DNA of 48,180 bases from assembly GCA_017431785.1 (NCBI GenBank), contig JAFRKJ010000057.1, positions 1 to 48,180 on the forward strand, read 5' to 3'. Below are positions 44,146 to 48,180 of the stretch, piece by piece (positions within the stretch are counted from its first letter, which is position 1; the number at the start of each line of letters is the position of its first letter). The notes under the pieces were generated by a model. That model was not told where the DNA came from. It saw nothing but the letters and a program-made list of their open reading frames with translations, and searched no databases. Source of the stretch: Bacillota bacterium (GTDB taxonomy: Bacteria; Bacillota; Clostridia; Peptostreptococcales; Anaerovoracaceae). Position numbers and translations under genes: made by a program.

Positions 44146-44637
44146 TTACGCATTCAGAAGGCTGTATTCGCCTGTTACTGTATCAAAGAGGATGTGGAAT
44201 ACTTCCTTGTCATCATTCAGACATTCCACGATGAAGAATGGTTTGTAAATCAGTTCATCGCTGATATATTCAATATCCGGTATATTGAGCACCCGTTTTG
44301 CCTTCTGGATCTCACCGTAGATTGTACGAGGTGCATCGGCAATGACTTTTTGCTTATCCAGTTTAACCGGTATGAGCATACTCTCGTCCGCATCAGTCAT
44401 AACGAACTCACCTCTGGACTTAGCCATGGAATACTGTCCTTTCCACATATCGCACATGACCAGAACTTTTTCAGATAAACGCTCCAGTTTCCCGCTGTAC
44501 TTTACATCGAATTCCATCAGAAGATACGGATAAAACAGAATATCCATCTTCTCAATGGTGAAGTGCTTGCTGCGTTTGTACAGACGCTCAAAAGCGTCCT
44601 GCATTTTATATCCGTTTTTCAGACTTTTGATTTCCAT
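44146..44637 (-). CDS. Uncharacterised protein, 163 residues
   Basis: I do not recognise a family. ATG 44637 (MEIKSLKNGYKMQDAFERLY) with GGAGCAGGAAT upstream is preferred; a longer frame would run into the symporter terminator. The protein is soluble, mixed alpha/beta, with Lys/Arg-rich segments at both ends of a hydrophobic centre (MDILFYPYLLMEFDVKY). It has two Met-rich patches and two cysteines (MCDMW, VECLND) without a metal pattern. It lies downstream of the symporter terminator and begins the unit that ends with nnrD. Confidence 0.72.
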   Translation of the reverse strand: MEIKSLKNGYKMQDAFERLYKRSKHFTIEKMDILFYPYLLMEFDVKYSGKLERLSEKVLVMCDMWKGQYSMAKSRGEFVMTDADESMLIPVKLDKQKVIADAPRTIYGEIQKAKRVLNIPDIEYISDELIYKPFFIVECLNDDKEVFHILFDTVTGEYSLLNA

Positions 44638-44696
44638 ATTCCTGCTCCGTAGAAACTGCCTGTCTGTGGCCAATGTGGTTTTCATCATTATAACAC

Positions 44697-44730
44697 AAAA
44701 TAATACAAAGGCCGGACAAAATGCCCGGCC
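44697..44730 (-). terminator. Terminator of the symporter operon
   Basis: A 6-bp GC-only stem GGCCGG/CCGGCC (44710-44715 with 44725-44730), followed on the minus strand by TTTGTATTATTTT. It lies about 35 bases after the symporter stop. Confidence 0.85.
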
Positions 44731-44764
44731 CCCACAATTTTGCAAATTTCGTCTGTCCGCAGTT

Positions 44765-46354
44765 TTATACTGGCTGGAATCCTCTTTCTTCCATATAGGA
44801 TGACTCCTTCAGGAACGTGAGAACGCCATTTGTCTCTGGAGCGATGTCCTTGTAATTGACGGTAGCCAGTCCTGCAGGAATCTTCGTCTTGCATGCTGCT
44901 CTCTCTACCAGATCCTGCATTTCCTTTGTCGGCGGCTTGCCGATCAGTGATCCGATGATATAAGCTGCGATGGATACGATAACACCAATGAAGAATGTAT
45001 GCATTCCAGTTGGGCCAGCAAGTCCCGCTGCTTCCCAGATGATGGAAATGATACATCCGCATACCATGGATGCAACACATCCTGTTGTGTTTCCTCTCTT
45101 CCACCAAACCGCTCCTACATAGGACGGCAGGAAGGAAGATCCAAGCGTACTGAATGAGAATACTACGATCTGGAATACTCCAGGAGGCTGAATCAGCGCG
45201 ATGATAACTGAGATGATACCAACTGCCAGAATACAGATTCTGGATACATTCATCAGTTGCTTATCGCTTGCATCCTTATTGATGTATCTCTGATAGATAT
45301 CACGTCCGAGCATGGTTCCCATGAGCATGAGCTGTGCATCCGCAGTACTCATGATCGCCGACATGATTGCGACGAGCACGATGGCTGCCAATACGCCAGG
45401 CAGAAGCATATATGCCAATGACAGTACAACCATTTCAGGGTCATCGATATTAGGCAGCAGCAGGATTCCCATCAGTCCCATAATATACGGAACGAAGATG
45501 AACAGCTGATTCCATACTGTTGCGATGACGACTGTCTGCTTCGCCAGTTTCGGGCTCTCCATTGCCATGTGACGGATGACAACATGAGGAAGTCCCATAT
45601 AACCGATCAGATATACACCGACTGCACCTGCGACAACACCCCACTGACCCTGGTACATGTTTCCTTTGCCCCACATGCCGGTGAGTGTAGGATCGAGCGC
45701 AGTCAACTGCTCATTCAGTCCTGTCAGTCCGCCGACCTGACTCCACGCAAGTACGAAGATCATGACCATGGAGCATACCATAACGATGCCCTGGATGAAG
45801 TCCGTCCATGCAACGGCCAGATAACCTCCGGCGAATGTGTAGAATACAATTACACCAGCACCTATGATAATCGCTACCGGAAGCGGTACGCCCAACAGTG
45901 CGCACATGGTTTTTCCTGCTGACAGGAACTGTGCCAGAACGTATCCATATACGAAGCAGATGGCGATAACTGCTGCAATCGCACGTGTTGCTTTGCCTGG
46001 ATAACGTTTTTCAATGTACTCAATCGGGGAAAGACATCCGAGGAAATAAGAGAGTCTTCTCATTCTCTTTCCCAGGATACCTACGTTGAAGATGGCGCCG
46101 CCGCCGTCTCCAACTGCATACCAGAGCGTGAAATAACCTTCTCTGTATGTCTGTGCAGGACCGCCCATGAACATATAACCTGACATGGATGTGGTCTGAA
46201 GTGTAAGAGCTGTCAGAACAGAACCGATTCTACGTCCGCCCAACAGATAGTCTTCTGAAGTCTTACTGTGTTTCGCCCAGTATACTCCGATACCAATCAT
46301 ACCGATGAGGTAAACGAGCAAAACGACATATTCTGTAACGCCGCCTCCGATCAT
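44765..46354 (-). CDS. Sodium:solute symporter (SSS family)
   Basis: A 529-residue secondary transporter of the PutP/PanF type that couples Na+ entry to solute uptake. About 13 membrane segments are visible. Typical points are DYLLGGRRIGSVLTALTLQTTSMSGYMFMG in the first sodium-site region, GGYLAVAWTDFIQG, and MSAIMSTADAQLM in the later sodium-binding helix. The C terminus is a soluble tail ending in RGFQPV. It overlaps the upstream 64-residue gene by four bases (ATGA). That two-gene arrangement resembles yhdT-panF, but the solute (proline, pantothenate or another acid) cannot be set. Confidence 0.92.
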   Translation of the reverse strand: MIGGGVTEYVVLLVYLIGMIGIGVYWAKHSKTSEDYLLGGRRIGSVLTALTLQTTSMSGYMFMGGPAQTYREGYFTLWYAVGDGGGAIFNVGILGKRMRRLSYFLGCLSPIEYIEKRYPGKATRAIAAVIAICFVYGYVLAQFLSAGKTMCALLGVPLPVAIIIGAGVIVFYTFAGGYLAVAWTDFIQGIVMVCSMVMIFVLAWSQVGGLTGLNEQLTALDPTLTGMWGKGNMYQGQWGVVAGAVGVYLIGYMGLPHVVIRHMAMESPKLAKQTVVIATVWNQLFIFVPYIMGLMGILLLPNIDDPEMVVLSLAYMLLPGVLAAIVLVAIMSAIMSTADAQLMLMGTMLGRDIYQRYINKDASDKQLMNVSRICILAVGIISVIIALIQPPGVFQIVVFSFSTLGSSFLPSYVGAVWWKRGNTTGCVASMVCGCIISIIWEAAGLAGPTGMHTFFIGVIVSIAAYIIGSLIGKPPTKEMQDLVERAACKTKIPAGLATVNYKDIAPETNGVLTFLKESSYMEERGFQPV

Positions 46355-46545
46355 TGTACCTCACCTCCCTCTTCTACTTTACCGTCCTTCAGTGACGCCT
46401 GCCACTCATCGTAAGCTTTTTCCCAGGCTTCTTCTTCCTTATCATGCTTGGCCATGACAAAATACATTATAATTGCAATGACAATGTACGTAACCGGCCA
46501 GGAAAGGAATGCGAAGAATACATGGGGTTCAAGTCCAAAAATCAT
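46351..46545 (-). CDS. Small membrane accessory protein of the symporter
   Basis: 64 residues with one or two hydrophobic segments (about 8-30: FFAFLSWPVTYIVIAIIMYF), then a charged tail rich in Glu, Lys and Trp (HDKEEEAWEKAYDEWQ). It precedes the symporter gene and shares an ATGA overlap with it, so it is made together with it. AAGGAGGAGG lies before the ATG. Similar short membrane proteins accompany SSS symporters elsewhere (for example YhdT with PanF). An assembly or stability role is inferred. Confidence 0.82.
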   Translation of the reverse strand: MIFGLEPHVFFAFLSWPVTYIVIAIIMYFVMAKHDKEEEAWEKAYDEWQASLKDGKVEEGGEVQ

Positions 46546-46624
46546 ATCCTCCTCCTTTCAAACGGTAAAAGTGAAATAACTAATATGATAATGTGCAATA
46601 ACAATTCTTTACTCTATTATAGCA
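46546..46624 (-). promoter_or_regulatory. Leader and extended -10 promoter of symporter operon
   Basis: TGCTATAAT on the minus strand (TATAAT at 46616-46621, TG at 46623-46624) is an extended -10 promoter. No clear -35 box is seen. The leader to the start codon is about 65 bases, AT-rich and without an obvious fold. Confidence 0.6.
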
Positions 46625-46700
46625 TTAAACAGGTAGTCTGTAGCTTAATTAAAATATTAACGATGCATATTTGCATTATGCGCAATCTTTACAATAAAAA

Positions 46701-46726
46701 GGGATCGATGCAAATGCATCGATCCC
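46701..46726 (-). terminator. Terminator of gdhA
   Basis: An 11-bp perfect stem GGGATCGATGC/GCATCGATCCC (46701-46711 with 46716-46726), followed on the minus strand by TTTTTATTG. It lies 40 bases after gdhA. Confidence 0.92.
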
Positions 46727-46765
46727 CTAATGTCATTTCCTAATGCTGTTATCAGTGAGCCCTGA

Positions 46766-48133
46766 TTATACAAGACCCTGTTCCATCATTGCAGCAGCAA
46801 CCTTTTCGAATCCAGCGATGTTTCCACCCTGAACCAGCAGGTTCTTGTTGCCATAGTACTTCTCAGCAGCAGCAGCACTGTTCTTGTAAATGTTGATCAT
46901 GATCTGGTGCAGCTGATCATATACATCCTGGTGCTGATATACAGTGTGGCCAGCGTTCTGTCCCATCTCGATGCAGGAGCAAGCAACGCCACCAGCGTTA
47001 GCAGCCTTAGCGGAACCAACAGCTGTTTCGTTCTCGATGAGATACTCGAGAGCGTCGTTTGTTGTAGGCATGTTAGCGCCTTCACAGTAGAACTTGCAGC
47101 CGCCTTCTACGATCTGCTTAGCATGTTCCATGTGTACGTCGTTCTGCATAGCGCAAGGGATAAACATGTCAACCTTGATGCCTTCGTCCTGCTGTACGCC
47201 CCAAGGCTTCTTGCCAGCATAGAACTTAGCGCCAGGGAACTTCTCTGCGTAAGGTGCGCAGATGTTCTTACCGGATGATCTCAGCTCGAGGAGGTATGCA
47301 ACCTTTTCGTCAGTGCTGATTCCGTCTGGATCGTAGATGTATCCGTCTGGACCTGAAATAGTAACGCACTTAGCGCCGAGGTCTTTCAGCTTCCAAGCAG
47401 CACCCCATGCTACGTTACCAAATCCGGAGATACCAACAACCTTATCCTTGAAGTCTTCGCCGTTTGCCTTCAGCATTTCTTCTGCGTACCATACGATACC
47501 GAAACCAGTTGCTTCAGCTCTTCCGAGCAGTCCGCCGTATGAAAGGCCCTTACCAGTCAGAGTACCTTCATATCTGTCAACGATTCTCTTGTACTGTCCG
47601 AACAGATAACCGATTTCTCTGCCGCCTACACCCAGGTCACCAGCAGGAACGTCAGTGTTAGGACCAATGTGTCTGTACAGCTCAGTCATGAATGCCTGGC
47701 AGAATCTCATTACTTCAGCGTCGCTCTTTCCGTTAGGATCAAAGTCTGAACCGCCCTTGCCGCCGCCGATAGGCAGACCAGTCAGGGAGTTCTTGAAGAT
47801 CTGTTCAAATCCGAGGAACTTGATGATTCCAGGATATACGTTTGGAGCAAATCTCAGGCCGCCTTTGTAAGGTCCGATTGCGCTGTTGAACTGATATCTG
47901 TAGCCCTTGTTGACCTGAACTTTACCAGCATCGTCAACCCATACTACTCTGAAAGTAACGCCTCTTTCAGGCTCAACCAGTCTTTCGAGAAGAGCTGCTT
48001 CTTCATACTCAGGGTGCTGTTCAACAACAGGCTTGAGTGAAGTCCGTACTTCTTCTACAGTCTGTTGAACTTCTACTTCGCCAGGGTTGTTAGCCTTGCA
48101 GTGCTCAATGACTCTTTCTACATAGTTTGACAT
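46766..48133 (-). CDS. gdhA: NADP-type glutamate dehydrogenase
   Basis: Interconverts glutamate with 2-oxoglutarate and ammonia. The 455 residues match the hexameric bacterial form (about 450). Visible are YKGGLRFAPNVYPG with substrate-binding Lys, the signature PIGGGKGGSDFDPNGKSD with the catalytic Lys, DVPAGDLGVGGREIGYLFG, and the Rossmann SGFGNVAWGAAWKL. NADP preference follows from overall similarity to the GdhA group and is not proved by the sequence. ATG 48133 has AAAGGAG nine bases upstream; a TTG two codons earlier is less likely. It stands alone with its own terminator; its promoter is cut by the window end. Codon use looks highly adapted, which suggests strong expression. Confidence 0.95.
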   Translation of the reverse strand: MSNYVERVIEHCKANNPGEVEVQQTVEEVRTSLKPVVEQHPEYEEAALLERLVEPERGVTFRVVWVDDAGKVQVNKGYRYQFNSAIGPYKGGLRFAPNVYPGIIKFLGFEQIFKNSLTGLPIGGGKGGSDFDPNGKSDAEVMRFCQAFMTELYRHIGPNTDVPAGDLGVGGREIGYLFGQYKRIVDRYEGTLTGKGLSYGGLLGRAEATGFGIVWYAEEMLKANGEDFKDKVVGISGFGNVAWGAAWKLKDLGAKCVTISGPDGYIYDPDGISTDEKVAYLLELRSSGKNICAPYAEKFPGAKFYAGKKPWGVQQDEGIKVDMFIPCAMQNDVHMEHAKQIVEGGCKFYCEGANMPTTNDALEYLIENETAVGSAKAANAGGVACSCIEMGQNAGHTVYQHQDVYDQLHQIMINIYKNSAAAAEKYYGNKNLLVQGGNIAGFEKVAAAMMEQGLV

Positions 48134-48180
48134 TTTCAATTTCTCCTTTTTTAAAAATAACTTAAAGTATTTTAATGTCC

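Overview
The window reads as one contiguous piece of chromosome from a monoderm anaerobe of the class Clostridia, probably an amino-acid-fermenting member of the Eubacteriales. The reasons are the two-domain 2-hydroxyacyl-CoA dehydratase-type activase, the split transketolase, the short malic enzyme, a YerC/TrpR-type regulator, FtsEX with an EnvC-like partner, strong AGGAGG-type ribosome binding sites and sigma-A promoters of the TTGACA-N17-TAGAAT type. Assignment to a family or genus is inference. I see no insertion sequence, prophage, CRISPR array or rRNA. Forty protein genes and four tRNA genes are supported. All protein genes but one lie on the minus strand, so the window reads from high to low coordinates.

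Reading in the direction of transcription: gdhA (glutamate dehydrogenase) with its own terminator; a sodium/solute symporter with a 64-residue membrane partner; two small uncharacterised proteins and the NAD(P)HX dehydratase; then a long block with a split transketolase, ftsE, ftsX, an EnvC-like M23 protein, recJ and the S41 protease ctpA. A small TrpR-like regulator follows with its own promoter. An eight-gene run (sfp, MBL hydrolase, recX, tcdA, unknown, rmuC, metallophosphoesterase, deoB) ends at a strong terminator. Next are a secreted lysozyme-like protein, tRNA-Ser(CGA) and malic enzyme, with tRNA-Arg(CCG) convergent on the plus strand.

The centre holds a DapF-like racemase, an M29 aminopeptidase, a TetR regulator, an RND/MMPL exporter translationally coupled to a secreted heptad-repeat protein, and a MATE exporter. 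The only plus-strand protein gene encodes a small cysteine-rich protein and is divergent from the giant activase. Downstream are yebC, a structured RNA (6S-like or a leader), a formate/nitrite channel, a cytidine deaminase with an acidic tail, polA, coaE, tRNA-Leu(GAG), an orphan DNA methyltransferase, a second RND transporter with an inserted coiled coil, tRNA-Leu(CAA) and yajC.

The points most worth a second look are: two RND exporters that both use G-x6-G heptad coiled coils, one inserted and one as a separate secreted partner; a set of genes that appear leaderless, with the -10 box 7 to 8 bases before the ATG; the 6S-like RNA whose terminator sits just before the formate channel gene; an M23 partner of FtsEX whose HxH motif reads HLD; and several palindromes placed on promoters.
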